DNA from: Thalassia testudinum
Lineage: Eukaryota; Streptophyta; Magnoliopsida; Alismatales; Hydrocharitaceae
Assembly: GCA_037157565.1 (NCBI GenBank)
Contig: JAZHRO010000063.1
Coordinates: 94,674,001 to 94,738,000 of the forward strand
Reading direction: 5' to 3'
DNA: 64,000 bases
Part shown: positions 23,152-34,767 of the stretch, piece after piece
How the letters are laid out: each line of letters starts with the position of its first letter
How positions within the stretch are numbered: position 1 is the stretch's first letter
The notes under the pieces: generated by a model
Told to the model about the DNA's origin: nothing
Databases searched by the model: none
Seen by the model: only the letters and a program-made list of their open reading frames with translations
Translations under genes and position numbers: made by a program

Positions 23152-24542
23152 TTAGTAAACCTCCAGCAGGGCAACAGTTTCTCCAACGGGGGCAGGTTCA
23201 TAAGTAAGATAGGGTTTCAAACGCTGCCCATTGACCGTAAATTTATGCCCAGATTTGGGATCTTCAATCTCAACGGCCCCATTGGGAAATTGTCTCGAGA
23301 CCAGGAAAGGACCAGTCCATTTGGACTTCAATTTCCCAGGAAAGAATTTGAGCCGAGCATTGTAGAGCCAAACTTGCTGAGATGGCTCAAATTCCTTCCG
23401 TCGAATACAACTACTGTGAAAAGCCTTAGTGCGTTGCTTGAAAGTTAAAGCAGAATCATAGGCTTCCCGACGGAGCTCTTCCAGCTCCTGGAGTTGGAGT
23501 TTCCTATCTCGACCACATAGGTCTGGGTCAAGGTTACATTGGCGAACCGCCCAATAAGTGCGGTATTCCAACTCCACGGGCAAATGACAAGGCTTCCCGT
23601 AAACGATTCTATAAGGAGACATACCAAGGGGAGCCTTGAAGGCGGTCTGATACGCCCAAAGTCTGTCAATCACTTGTCGGACCAGTCCTTACGGTCAGGC
23701 CGAACCATTTTCTGGAGAATTTGCTTGATTTGCCGGCTCGACACTTCTGTCCGGCCGTTCATCTGTAGATGATACGGGGATGCGATACGATGGACTCCAT
23801 ATTTCCGCCGAAGTGCCCGAAAAGACGCATGGGTAAAGTGGCTTCCTCCATCTGAGATAATGGCTCAAGGGATCCCAAAGCGTGCATAAATGTGGTCTTT
23901 GACAAATCGAGTGGATATAACATGGTCAGACGGCGTGTGGGAATAGCCTCGATCCACTTCGAAACAATCAACAACCACGAGAATGAATTCGAAGCCATTG
24001 GAAGGAGGAAAGGGACCCATGAAATCAATTCCCCAAATGTCGAAGATTTCTGCAGCTAGGATGGGTTGTAAGGACATCATGTCACGACGTGACATTGACC
24101 CTAACGACTGGCACCTAGTGCAATGCTTGGCATACTTGTGTGCATCCTGGTGAATGGAGGGCCAAAAGAAACCGCATTGCAACACCTTGGCTGCAGTTTT
24201 CTTCCCAAAGAAATGGCCTCCACAGGCCTGATCGTGGCAGAAGGATAGCACACTGGGGAACTCACTGTCAGGAATACAGTGACGGATGATTTGATCAGCA
24301 CCTATTCGAAAAAGAAGTGGATTATCTAAGAAATAATACTTTGCTTCTACCGTGAGACGCTCGCACTGGTTTTTAGGCCAGCCACGTGGAAGGGATCCAG
24401 AAGCAAAGTAACTGACAATGTCGGCATACCAAGGTCCACTTGCCACATTGATTGCCAATAGGTGCTCATCAGGAAAAATCTCATTAATCGGCAGAGTAAG
24501 TCCAATATAGTCAGGGTCCAATCTGGAAAGATGATCAACCAC
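23152..24542 (-). pseudogene. Element D integrase
   Basis: Two main frames (24542-23865 and 23673-23152) with a short shifted join. The first starts in the RNase H to integrase linker (VDHLSRLDPDY), has a zinc-binding region with GGHFFGKKTAAKVLQ and HCTRCQ, and the core start FDIWGIDFMGPFP. The middle carries SDGGSHF and the Glu region NGRTEVSSRQ. The second frame has WAYQTAFKAPLGMSPYRIVY and a C-terminal GPFLVSRQFPNGAVEI domain. One stop near 23868 and a shift near 23675 break it. The order and motifs match Athila integrases that insert element cDNA. Confidence 0.85.
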
Positions 24543-25346
24543 AACAATCTGGGCTCCGGCCTTATCGCGGATCTCAATGTCAAATTCTTAGAGCAAAAGG
24601 ATCCAACGAATCAGTCTAGGCTTGGCATCCTTCTTATGCATGAGATGGCGAATGGCCGCGTGACCAGTAAAAACAATAACATGTGAGCCCAGAAGGTAAG
24701 AGTGGAATTTCTCCAACCCAAAGATGACCGCCAATAGTTCTTTCTCAGTGGTAGTATAATTATGCTGGGCCTCGTCCAATGTCTTACTGGCGTAGTACAC
24801 CACGAAGGAGTGTCTATCGCATCTTTGTCCCAAGATGACTCCGACTGCAAGGTCGGAAGCGTCACACATGAGTTCAAAGTCGAGGGACCAATCAGGTGGC
24901 TGGAGAACAGGGGCCTTGGTGACAGCATTACGCAGCTGCGTGAATGCTCGTATGCAGTCGGGGCCCATATTGAAGGGTACATCGGTTGATAGGAGATGGG
25001 TTAAAGGCTGGGAAATCTTGGAGAAATCTTTGATAAATCTCCTATAGAAACCGACGTGTCCCAGGAAAGAGCGGATTTGTTTGACAGAGCCAAGCACAGG
25101 TAAATCAGCAATTACATCAAGCTTAGCTCTGTCAACCTCGATTCCCCTATCGGAGATATGCTCGAGAACAATTCCCTCGTGTACCATAAAATGACTTTTT
25201 TCCCAGGAAAGCACAAGGTTTACATCAATACATCTCCTAAGGATACGGGTCAGGTTGGCAAGGCAATCATCAAAAGATGGTCCAGAGATCGAAAAGTCAT
25301 CAATGAAGACCTCGAGAAAGTCACCCACCATGTCATGGAATATCAC
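24543..25346 (-). pseudogene. Element D RT C-terminal half and RNase H
   Basis: The frame opens with [16 protein letters not shown], the palm motif with the catalytic FIDD near 25293-25304. It continues with the connection ([20 protein letters not shown]) and RNase H ([54 protein letters not shown]). A stop follows at 24589. The normal N-terminal RT segments (fingers, first catalytic Asp, LPQG-like motif) are missing: the preceding 200 bp already belong to the protease-RT linker. The enzyme cannot be functional. Confidence 0.85.
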
Positions 25347-26746
25347 TCTTGCTCTCTGGTCAATTTTGAACTAATGATTACAAGGAGCGTTTCATTTGGT
25401 CCCAGGAAAACATATTTAAGTGTAGTAGGCAGCTCTTTCAGCTCGGGAGTGGGTGGTGAAAGATCTAGCATTTCTTGGGATGAGAGTATCCCAGGCGGAT
25501 CGGAAAACAAGTCAGGAGGAAGAAGTTGGCCCTCAGATTGGCCAAGAAGAGGGGCTTCTTAGATAGATGGATTCAAAAAGGAATAGCCCCAGCGAGTAGT
25601 ATGTGGGCTCAAGGTCCCAATGTGGAGTTGCAACTCCGCCTGATTTGGCGGGAAAGAAAGGGCAATCCTATCTTCAAGAGTGTGGACCGGCGAAGAGTAG
25701 CCTGGATATGACTCAGACCACGAGGTATGGGAAGTGGAGAAAACCCCGTCAGAAGTCTGGCCAGGAGAAGGTACGGGATAAGGGAGGGATGGGGGAACGT
25801 CACAATATGTGTTTGTCAGGCAATCGTCAGTGTTTAAAGGCAATCCGCAGCAATCAGAATAGGTCCCAATTAGTCCGATACACGCGCTGACGGCCATGTC
25901 CTCGTCAGACATGTCATCCTCGATGCAATCGCAATCAAAGTTCTTGGCTGCCTTGAAGACGTTAAGCTTGAGCTTTTCAGATCCAACGGCAATCTCAATA
26001 CAGCCCGACTCGCAGTCGATATGGGCACGGGCTGTGGCCAAGAAAGGTCAACTAAGGATGATCGGACAATCAGAAAGTGAGCTAGGAACTCTCATATCTA
26101 AAACAAGAAAGTCAACAGGAAAATAGAGACTGTTGACCTTAACCACCACGTCTTCCACCACACCCTTTGGGATTTTGACAGAACGATCTGCCAACTGTAA
26201 CGTGACAAGGGTGGGTTTCAGATTTCCCAAGGAAAATTTTTCGAGCATGATGGTTGGTATAAGATTGATGGAAGATCCTAGATCAAGCAGGGCACGGTTA
26301 AAATTGCAGCCTTGGATGCTACAGGAAATAAGCGGGGTGCCTAGATCTTTCTGCTTCGGTGGTAGATTTGACAGTATAGAACAACTCACATGAGGCGAGA
26401 GAACCACCAAATTCTTAATTTTCTTTGACTGTCGCCTAGGTGTTGTGTAATCATTGAAAAATCGGGCGACAGTAGGTATATGGTCGATAGCCTCGAGCAG
26501 GGGTACCTTGATTTCAACATCCCTGAACAAATTACACAGGTTATCAAAGGCCTGCATATCCTTCTTCTTGCCTTTTAGCTCCCTCAGTAGAGCCTCAGGG
26601 AATGGGACTGATTCTGGCACCATTTTGGGTGTATCGTCCTCTCGCAAATGCGATGTGCATCCCGAGTGAGAGGGCGATGAAGAAGACGGGCCAGGATCAG
26701 GTCGAGGCAGATCGACAGTTTGCTTACCGCTCCTCGTAGTGATCAC
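25347..26746 (-). pseudogene. Element D protease and protease-RT linker
   Basis: The frame 26746-26048 includes an ELKGKKKDMQAFDNLCNLF linker and an aspartic protease domain with LLDLGSSINLIP (Asp codon at 26282-26284), the usual D-L-G-[AS] form of Athila proteases. It stops after CPIILS, and the next frame (26041-25559) continues with ATARAHIDCESGCIEIAVGS and an acidic linker. A further piece with [18 protein letters not shown] reaches about 25350, where the RT deletion begins. Confidence 0.8.
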
Positions 26747-26872
26747 ATTAGACGATGCAGGTCTAGTGGGATCATAAGGAGGGTTTGCAATAGGGACATA
26801 AGAGTGAGGTGCTGCAGCAGGATTAGCCTGAAATCCCGGTGGAATGCTCGGAGCCTGCAGAATCTGGTGAAC

Positions 26873-28482
26873 CTACCCCTGAGAAGGTCGTACCTGTGGT
26901 TGAGGACCACGGGGTACGAAATTTCGTGGGTTGGGAACAGGTTGGGCTGGGAGAGTACCCTGAGATCGAGTCGCCATGCGTAGTTGACCGATCTCAACAT
27001 TCTGCTGCGCTAATTGGTGCTGAAGAGAGGTCATGTTCTCTTCATGACGCTTTGACATTTCCGTCATCATTCGCATCAATTTATCAAGAGGACTTGATGT
27101 GTGTTCTGTTTGCGGTACGCAAGGACCCGATGGCGAATTCACCATAAGATTAGACTGGGCCCTTGGGATGATGGGAGCGGAAGGTCGCATTGGTCCACCC
27201 GCGGGGTTTTGGCGTTGTGGGTTGTTGGACCATGCGAAATTTGGATGATTTCGCCACCCTGGGTTATAAGTGGCAGAGAACGGGTTGTTCCCCAAGGTGC
27301 AAGCCTCTTCTATGCCAGAAGATGCGTCCGCATGTAAATATGTGTCCGAGCACACGGAGGCTTGGTCCTTCGTGTCAAAATACTGGCTCGCAGAAGCCAG
27401 ATCCACATGACTTACCGAGTCGCTCGGCGCGACACTCGGTAAGGAAGGTCTTACGGGGTTTCTCGGGATAAGCCTGGTGTTGGAATTGTGACGAAGTGGT
27501 GAGGTGGGGGTGTTTGCCATAGAATGGGCGGGGCTGGCCAGAAGCTCGTCCAGCTTCTTATGCATGACGGAGACTTCATCCAATTTTTGTGCGATAAGGC
27601 TGAGATCTGTGGATGAATGGGAGGGTCCCGTGTCAACTTCGTGGACATTACGAGGCAGGCTGGTACAATTAAAGGCGACAATGGAAGCATTGTTCATTGA
27701 GTTTTCACTCATATTTTCAAATAATTCGAATGCTCCATTCTCGTCTTTATTCAAAAAATTCCCTCCGCAAGAAGCGTCTGCAATCTGCTTCAAAGTCTCA
27801 TTTAGCCCATAGTAGAAAATTTGGGCTATATGCCACTTAGGCAGACCGTGGTGCAGACACTTCCTGAAGAGGTCATTATATCTCTCCCATGCCTCATGAA
27901 ACTGTTCGCCGTTATGTTGCGTAAATGAAGTGATAGCACGGCAAAGCCCATTGGTTCACCCGATTAGGAAGAACTTCTTAAGAAACGCTGTTCGCATCTC
28001 TTCCCAAGAGTGGATGGTTATCCCAATGGTGCGTAACCACTGCGATGCTTTATCCCGCAATGAAAATGGGAACATTTTCATGAGGACTATAGGTAACCCG
28101 ATATTTCTTGGTTTAACAGTTTCAACTAATCGGGTTAGGTCTTCCAAGTGGAGAAAAGGATCTTCATTTGCAAGAGCATGGAAGTGAAAATTTATCAGGC
28201 CAATTATGTTAGGTTTCAGTTCAAAGTCATCCCCACCAATGGGGACCGAAATTTGTCCTTTGGTCTCTGTAGCAGCGGGATTCTGATAGAGCTAAGAGAC
28301 CTAGGCTGCTCCCGTTCGGGAGGGTTCTGCAGTTCCTCCAATGTTTCCCTAATGGCTTCAATTTGTTCACTATACATTTCCATTTAGGCTTGAAGGCGGG
28401 TTATGGGATCCAAGGCTCCACCACCTGGTGGGTTTTGAGGGCGGTTTCCTCCCTCGGGATTTGGGGATGGGTGTGCAGCCAT
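26873..28482 (-). pseudogene. Element D gag
   Basis: The likely start is the ATG at 28482-28480 (MAAHPSPNPEGGNRP), followed by a stop near 28386. Pieces then show the retrotransposon gag core: MFPFSLRDKASQWLR and TWEE-like HSWEEMRTAFLKKFF (28120-27950), a stop near 27953, GEQFHEAWERYNDLFRKCLHHGLP (about 27910-27850), and GLNETLKQIADASCGGNF leading into the 306-codon frame at 27793-26873. The latter is rich in Ser, Pro and Asn with a short coiled-coil-like HQLAQQNVEIGQLR. No zinc knuckle was seen. Confidence 0.8.
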
Positions 28483-29925
28483 GTTTGTGGAGGACGATGC
28501 GGCTTCTTTTCTAAAATTATCAGGCAATTCACACAGTTCAGGGTTTTGTGACCTCCTGCCAAATATGCACTACCGCCGGAAGAATTGGGGGGATACGAAG
28601 GGAAAAGAGATGAGAGAAATGACACCGCAAAGGTACACTTCATGACAAATCAATACAATCAAATTCCTAACCTCTACAGTGTGGCCTTAGACCTAAAGAT
28701 CTAGGTTACCTACTATCACGACCTACGGAACAAAATGCGAGCACCGCGGAACCACTGGGCCAAATTGAAATGCTGTTAGCCTCAATCTTAGACTCTCGAT
28801 AGCACGCGAGAACCCTCACCAGCACGTAGGCGCTACACGCAGGTAGTTATACCTCCAATCCTTAATAAGGGTCAAGTTGCTACCAATTTTAGTTAGAGGC
28901 TTAGGATCAAATACTTTTGGAATGTGAAGAGCGTTATTTACGGGTAATGTCCAAGTGATTGATTTTACAAAGTGTGTAAACCAAGCATGCAACGGGGAAA
29001 TCTCCCCGAATTGAAGTTTTAATTGGTGAATGGTTTTTAGAATTCAGCCTTATGTAATATGGATTTTAGGATTTCGCTGAATTACCAATTCAACCAATCT
29101 TCGGGTTTTGAGAGAATACAAGTTTTCTTCTAAGCCTGACAAACCCTTCTTCAATGTCAATTGGTTAATGCATGCTAAAATGCAATGGGCTTCCCTAGAT
29201 GAAGATTTCTATGTGTGGATGCACGAATCAATTTTAGATTAGTGTGAAAGGGAGCCAAAGCACTTCAATTCAAGTACTCCCAATCACCAAAATTATTTCC
29301 ACACACAAGGCTCAACCATAAGATAAAGAAAATCAAATTGCTAGGGTTGAAGTATTCGGGATCGAATCTTAGGCACGTGAAAGGTCGTGGTTGGGTTGGA
29401 ATCAACTCGATTCCAAGTCTCCCCACCAAAATGGTGATACCGAATTGCAGATAAATGAGGCAAAGAGGGATGGCAATCAATCTATTTATCTTTGCCTCCA
29501 AGAATACTTCACACGGTGAAAGATTCAAGAATCAAGATTCTTGGATTTTCGATATGCGAAGTTTGGAGGAAAATCCCAGGGCGGTGGGAGTGATGTCAAA
29601 CAATCAAACAAGTGATTTTTAATCCACTTGCCCCAAGAGATCCCAAGTTTTTTTTTTTTTAGTTTTTATTAAGGTGACAAGTTGACCTAAGTTGCTAAGA
29701 AAGAAAGACCTACTTGTTCAGCAATGTGTGCGAAACTCCACTGCGGTGCCGGCGTATTCACGCTCTCGTTCCCGCCTTGGATCTGCTTAGGTCTTCGACT
29801 TCGTCTGCCTGTCTTCTTCTTGCAACAGGTTCACCCGCACAGCAAAAAACAAAAACACCCGTGAAGAGAAGAGTGTGAGAAGAGAAAAATTAAAAGAATG
29901 GAGTAAAAACTTACTTGAATGCGCA
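28483..29925. other. Element D 5' untranslated leader
   Basis: About 1.4 kb between the primer site and gag on the minus strand. No supported gene. A pyrimidine-rich patch and an A-run on the minus strand (29648-29660) are the only features noted. Confidence 0.6.
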
Positions 29926-29945
29926 CTTCCCCGGCAACGGCGCCA
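29926..29945 (-). other. Element D primer binding site (tRNA-Asp type)
   Basis: On the minus strand TGGCGCCGTTGCCGGGGAAG follows the 5' LTR after 11 bases. This sequence is the usual Athila/Tat primer site, complementary to a plant tRNA 3' end (commonly given as tRNA-Asp). It fixes the element's orientation and the LTR boundary. Confidence 0.85.
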
Positions 29946-29956
29946 GAAAAAGGTTT

Positions 29957-32456
29957 TGTTGGGGCCCGAATAGGTTCTGTTAATATGATGATTTTATCGT
30001 TGAAATGAGTATAGTGGTTAACCTAAATCGAGCCTACCCATCTCTTTACAAAATTTTTTTACCTGGCCTACTTGATTTTATCTTGGTCACTTTTAGGCCC
30101 AGGATCGAACTCAAGAAAGCGGGATTAGAAGTGAACAAGTTTCTACGCCTTTCCTACAACGAATCTCTTCCATTCGTTTATTATGTTTTTGGTGTTTTTC
30201 TATTTAAGATTTTTTTCCGATAATTTTTGTCCTTGTGGTACACTCTCAAAATAAGGTTCTTGGCTTTGAGCCAAATTAGGGTTCCAAAACTGGTCTTGCT
30301 GTTCGCAAGACTAAGTACCTACAAGTCAAAGATTATCCTTTCTCTTTTGTGTATTTTTTTATCTTTTTAATGGTAGGAAAGAGAAATAGAAATATGGTAA
30401 ATTAGCATATATATATGTATATATTATATATGTATATAGGGATGGGCGTAGAGGTGGAGATGGCATGTAGCACGGTGTCGAGTCGGTCGTCATCTAGGAA
30501 GACGCAATCAACAGAACGAAGTGCCGTGTGGAGTGTAGGATGGATGGGTGGAAGATGTGTGCACAGACGCTTTCTGTACGTGTGTATCGAGGAATATCAG
30601 CAACTGGTGCAGATATTCCCACGATACAACGTATGGTAGGTGATATGAAAATATATATATGTATGTATATATGTAAATATATATCTATATGTATATATAT
30701 AAATATGGTTATAATTATATATATATATATAGTAATATATGTATATAGATCTATGGAGATAGATAGATAAATATATATATATATATATATGTATGTATTT
30801 ATAGTTATAGATATATATGTACATATGTATAAATATATGCGTATATATGTATATGTATATATATATATATGTATACACTTAGTTGTATGGGTAATAATAT
30901 ATGTGTAGATATATATCGATATCTATATATATATTTATACGTATATAAATATATGTATATATGTAACTATATGTGTGTGTGTGTATATATATATATATAT
31001 GTTTAAGTATATAGATATATATATGTGTGTGTGTAGGTATGTATGTATATATACCTATATATAATTGTATAGGTACTAAGATGTATATATATACATATAT
31101 ATATGTATATTTATATAAATATATATAAGTATATATATAAGTGTGTATATGGGCATGTACAAGTGAGAGTGTGTGTACAAGAGTGTGTGTGTGTGTATGA
31201 CGTGAGTGTCTGTGAGAGAGAGAGAGAGAGCGTCTGCTGAAGATGACGCAGGTGTTAAGTTGTCTGATGTAGCGGCCGTCGTCTGATGCCACGCGCAGGC
31301 ACAGGCGCGTAGGCGCGCGAAGACGCGCACGCACGCAGGAGGGAGTGAGCGCGAGGAAGGAACCACAGCGCACCACGCTGCGTGCTGAGTCAGCTGCGGG
31401 CGAAGAAGCTGCGCGCAGAGGCGGGCGCTTGCAAACGCGGGAGCGGGAACGGAGAGAGACGCAAGCGCGGGCGTGCACGGACGAGCTGGCAACAATCGCG
31501 GCACGGAGAGAGAGCGCCTGGTGACCAGATAAGTGAGAAACTTACCAGTCACCACACTATAGCCACAGTGTCGCACTCTCTAGCATGAACAGTGGCTACA
31601 GTGCGCGCTCAGCTTGCGCAACCGCCTGCTGGAGGTTCTGCGTGTGCAGGCGCTGCTAAGCGAGCTAGCACGCGCGCGGAAGGACTGCGCCGGCTTCTTG
31701 CGAGCGCGTTGAGGGGCGAGGGCGACCTGCTAGCACGCGCGGAAAGAGAGTGCCTGGCTGCTGGCGTGCGCGGTGGCCTGCGTGCAGGCGAGCGGTGGCC
31801 GGCGCCTTGCTGCAGCGGCGGTTGAGCTTCAAAGCTTGACTCTGTGGCAATGGCGGACGTGGATGGAATGACGAAAACAAAGAGGTGAACCACCACGCCC
31901 ACCGGCTCTTTGATGAGCTGGACAGTGGTGGGACTCACAGTGGTGGTTGTGCACCACTGTGAGCTGCTCCTGCTAGCAGTGTGGCTCCTCAGGAAAAAGA
32001 GAGGCTACGTATGGAGGAGAGAGGGGTGGAGACGGCCTGGAAGGGAAGCTACTGTATATGTTGTTGGACCAGGCTCCCTTGCAAAGAAGCTAGCCGTGCC
32101 CTTTTAAAGAAGAAAGAGGCATGCACAGCCATGCCCTGGCTGTGCATGGCTCTGCATGGCTGGCAGGGAGTGCTTGCTGTAGGGAATGGCACGAGAAAGG
32201 TCCAGCCATGCCATGCAACCGCGGGGAAGAAAGTCAAATAAAAATAAAAATAAAAATAAAGATGGTGAATTTGCAAGGCAGCACTTGAGGAAAACGTTAA
32301 TTTCAAGGCCATTTTACTCACTCTCCTCCCCACTCAAATAAATGCATGCAGGCGTTTATTTTCACAAATGCGAATATGGCTATCTAATCTACACTAGCAA
32401 TGCTTAGAAATAGCACAAGATGGCACAATTGTCGGTGTATTTTTGTTGTGCAATCA
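29957..32456 (-). repeat. Element D 5' LTR (2500 bp)
   Basis: Paired with 19626-21838. Read on the minus strand it starts TGATTGCACA and ends GGGCCCCAACA next to the primer site. The ~290-bp length excess over the 3' LTR lies mainly in the microsatellite (30648-31230). The right end abuts TCTGG (32457-32461), the second copy of the target duplication. Confidence 0.85.
30648..31230. repeat. AT/TG microsatellite in D 5' LTR
   Basis: Runs of TA, TATG, TG and finally GA repeats, with ATAGAT interruptions. It is expanded compared with the 3' LTR copy. Frames across it are artefacts. Confidence 0.9.
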
Positions 32457-32586
32457 TCTGGCCAGACGTCTGGACCCATTCCTAGACGTCTGGAAATTGA
32501 AAAACCTGTATGCACGGTTGCTTTCTGCGCACAGTTCTTTTCTCTCTCCCTACTATTCTCCCCCTTGACAAACCCTAACCCACCGC

Positions 32587-32595
32587 CTATATAAG
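32587..32595 (+). promoter_or_regulatory. TATA box of element B 5' LTR
   Basis: CTATATAAG, matching CTATATAAG at 41503-41511 in the 3' LTR, about 200 bp from the LTR start. The same box is found in C about 241 bp from its LTR start. Transcription of the element would begin about 30 bp downstream, leaving a leader of about 2 kb within the LTR. Confidence 0.65.
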
Positions 32596-33547
32596 TGTCC
32601 CTTCCTCCCCTCACCACTCCATCACCGCCACCTTACTTCCTCTCCACTGCCGTGAGAGAGACGAGCGAGAGAGAGGGAGCAAGAGCGAGGAGCAGCGTGA
32701 AGAGAGGAGGTCGAGCTCGCGAGCTTCGTGGGAGCTCGCCGGAGTGCGCATGGCTGCTGCGGCACGTGCGGGAGGAGGAGAGCGTCAAGGAGCCATCCCC
32801 GACTTCCAGCTGTGGCTGGAGCTGCAATCGAGAGGGAGAAGCCGCGGCGAAGCGCAGCGAGAGGAGCGAGAGCTCATTCTGATTCTGGAACTTTTCCAGT
32901 ATCAGACGTCCAGAGTGCCTTCCAGACAATGGGCTGGACGTCTGGTGACAACACCGGACGTCTGAAAGTATTCGCGAAGGTACGTCATTTTCGCGGCTGC
33001 GGCCATATAGGCTGCATCACAGTATGATTTGCTTGGCTAAATAAGGACGTGCTACTCTGTCGTGCATAAAAGCAGCTTTGGGAACGCACACGGCACGCCT
33101 TCCCATGCGTTTCGGATGTCTGGACAGCTTACCAGACAAGAAACCTAAGATGTGGCATGAATCCTAGGACGAGAAATAGTTGCACTCTTGTATGCATGAT
33201 TGAGATTACAGTCATAAATGAACGAACTAAAATGTAAACAACTGTCTGTTAATAAATACGAGCTGCCTGTTAGAATATCAAAAGCCTGTAATAACTAAAC
33301 AGTTACCTGTGACATCACTTGTTGCATATGTTAATTTGTGGAAATACGAGCTACATGTGTAGCATACGAGAATGGAAATTATGAATGATGAAACCTGATA
33401 TGGAATATTATGGTGAATATGAGCATGAACCCTACAGAAAGTTTGAAGTAGAGCTCCTAAGGATAAATGGAAAGATTTGGAAATGTAAGTGGGACATGTG
33501 CTGGCCCTTGAGTACGTGGTACCAAGGAGAGCAACTGTCCCCTGTTT

Positions 33548-33714
33548 GGTGTAGAGCGAAGCTAGCCACCCTTAGGTTGGGACTCGGGATTAGGATTGGC
33601 CACTCTACACCGATTTCTATTGGCCCTCAAGTACACTGTACTGGGGAGAACTACTAGTGTAGGGAGGGAGCTAGCTACCCAAAGAGAACCAGGGTTCAGC
33701 TAGCCACCCTACAC
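33548..33714 (+). other. Two conserved LTR hairpins (element B 5' LTR)
   Basis: Hairpin 1 pairs GGTGTAGAG (33548-33556) with CTCTACACC (33603-33611). Hairpin 2 pairs GTGTAGGG (33657-33664) with CCCTACAC (33707-33714). The A to G change in one arm is matched by T to C in the other. Both enclose an AGCTAGCCACC or AGCTAGCTACC box, so the two modules are a diverged duplication. Element A has the first hairpin at 5705-5769, and the 3' LTR of B has it at 42921-42982. Confidence 0.55.
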
Positions 33715-34587
33715 CGACTTGTTAGGCACGCTGGGCAGACCGGGGTAGTCAGACGAGGGTGCGTGGACTGTGGAGGGGCGAGACCCCTGTTTGGTTCTGA
33801 GGGGCGAGACCTCTGTTACTGAGAGGGCTAGGTCCTATATTGTTCCGTACTGTACCTTGGGCGTACCCGCTAGCGGAAACGACTGATCGCGTGCCAGTGC
33901 AGGGTAGCTACCCGTGCGCTTATCGCACGTGCCATAATCACCGCTACGTCTGTCAGTGACCTCGGGGTGGTTGACTGGGTGTAGGATTACCACGAGGGAC
34001 TCTCCCAGCCAGGAGAGCATCACATGTGCCTTCTACTCTTAGAAAAGACTACAATCAAGATCGTTCCCACAAGGAACATTTGAGATCAAGGAAGAGATCT
34101 GAATATAAACCAATGGCTGAAAAGGAATTACTTGTAAAATAAAATAATTGGAAAAGCTGAATGTACCTTTTAGCTTTTACTGCTTTAGATACTTTGGTTA
34201 CCACTTTACTCAGCGTTCGCTGACTCCATTTTTACATAACCCTTTACAGGTCCAGGAGTTGAGCAACCCAAGGGTGCTGGGCCCAGTCAAGCCCAGCAGT
34301 AGTTTCTTGTTGTACTCTCTTTTCTACTAATGAGTTTTAGACTATCGTTACCGTTTCTATTATTGTACTTTTGTTCTACTTTCCTATTGTTGTGGTGGTA
34401 TGTACTGTTTAGCAGCTTTTACTTCCCTTACTACTTGTACTCTTTTACTGTTAGTTACCTTGCATAATGAATGTCATTTATTTTCATGCTTTGTGGTTGT
34501 TTCTTGTTGGACGAATAGGTCTTGCGATTAGTCGAGTCAAGCCGGTCTCGGATCCTGTAGGGATTCGGGGATCGGGTCATAACAAGA

Positions 34588-34603
34588 TGGTATTAGAGCA
34601 AGG
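34588..34603 (+). other. Element B primer binding site (initiator Met-tRNA type)
   Basis: TGGTATTAGAGCAAGG lies three bases after the LTR end and differs by one base from the TGGTATCAGAGC core complementary to plant initiator tRNA-Met. Element C has TGGTATCAGAGTAAGG at the same place. Confidence 0.8.
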
Positions 34604-34767
34604 TCGTCCCGAGAAATGAACCAACTAGCTTGAGAATAACCAATTCACATGCATGTAACTAGAGTAACCACCATAACGTACCGCTTGACATCTGTTCTGA
34701 GTTTCTTTCACTGAAATTCGTTAGAGTTGACTTCTTCTATTCTGTCTTTCACGTCTCCTTGCAAGAG

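Larger units (their letters stand above)
19626..32456 (-). mobile_element. Athila-type Ty3/gypsy element 'D', nested in B's LTR
   Basis: A 12.8-kb minus-strand element with LTRs at 29957-32456 (5') and 19626-21838 (3'), both TG...CA, flanked by TCTGG at 19621-19625 and 32457-32461. The primer site TGGCGCCGTTGCCGGGG, the gag type and the RT/RNase H motifs fit the Athila group. Coding order on the minus strand is gag, protease, RT remnant, RNase H, integrase. RT has lost its N-terminal half. No envelope-like frame lies in the 1.3 kb between integrase and the 3' LTR, although some Athila relatives carry one there. Confidence 0.9.
32457..34584 (+). repeat. Element B 5' LTR, remaining part
   Basis: Resumes the LTR with TCTGGCCAGACGTCTGGACC after the D insertion and ends GGGTCATAACA before the primer site. 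It aligns with 41370-43683 of the 3' LTR and extends about 330 bp further. A TATA box lies at 32587-32595. GACGTC motifs and decayed forms occur near 32466, 32491, 32906, 32938 and 32957. The hairpin pair is at 33548-33611 and 33657-33714. Confidence 0.85.

Noticed and set aside
22907..23152. Small frame after D's integrase as a possible envelope-like gene
   Set aside because: Too short, no signal peptide or membrane segment of the kind seen in Athila envelope-like proteins; treated as 3' non-coding.
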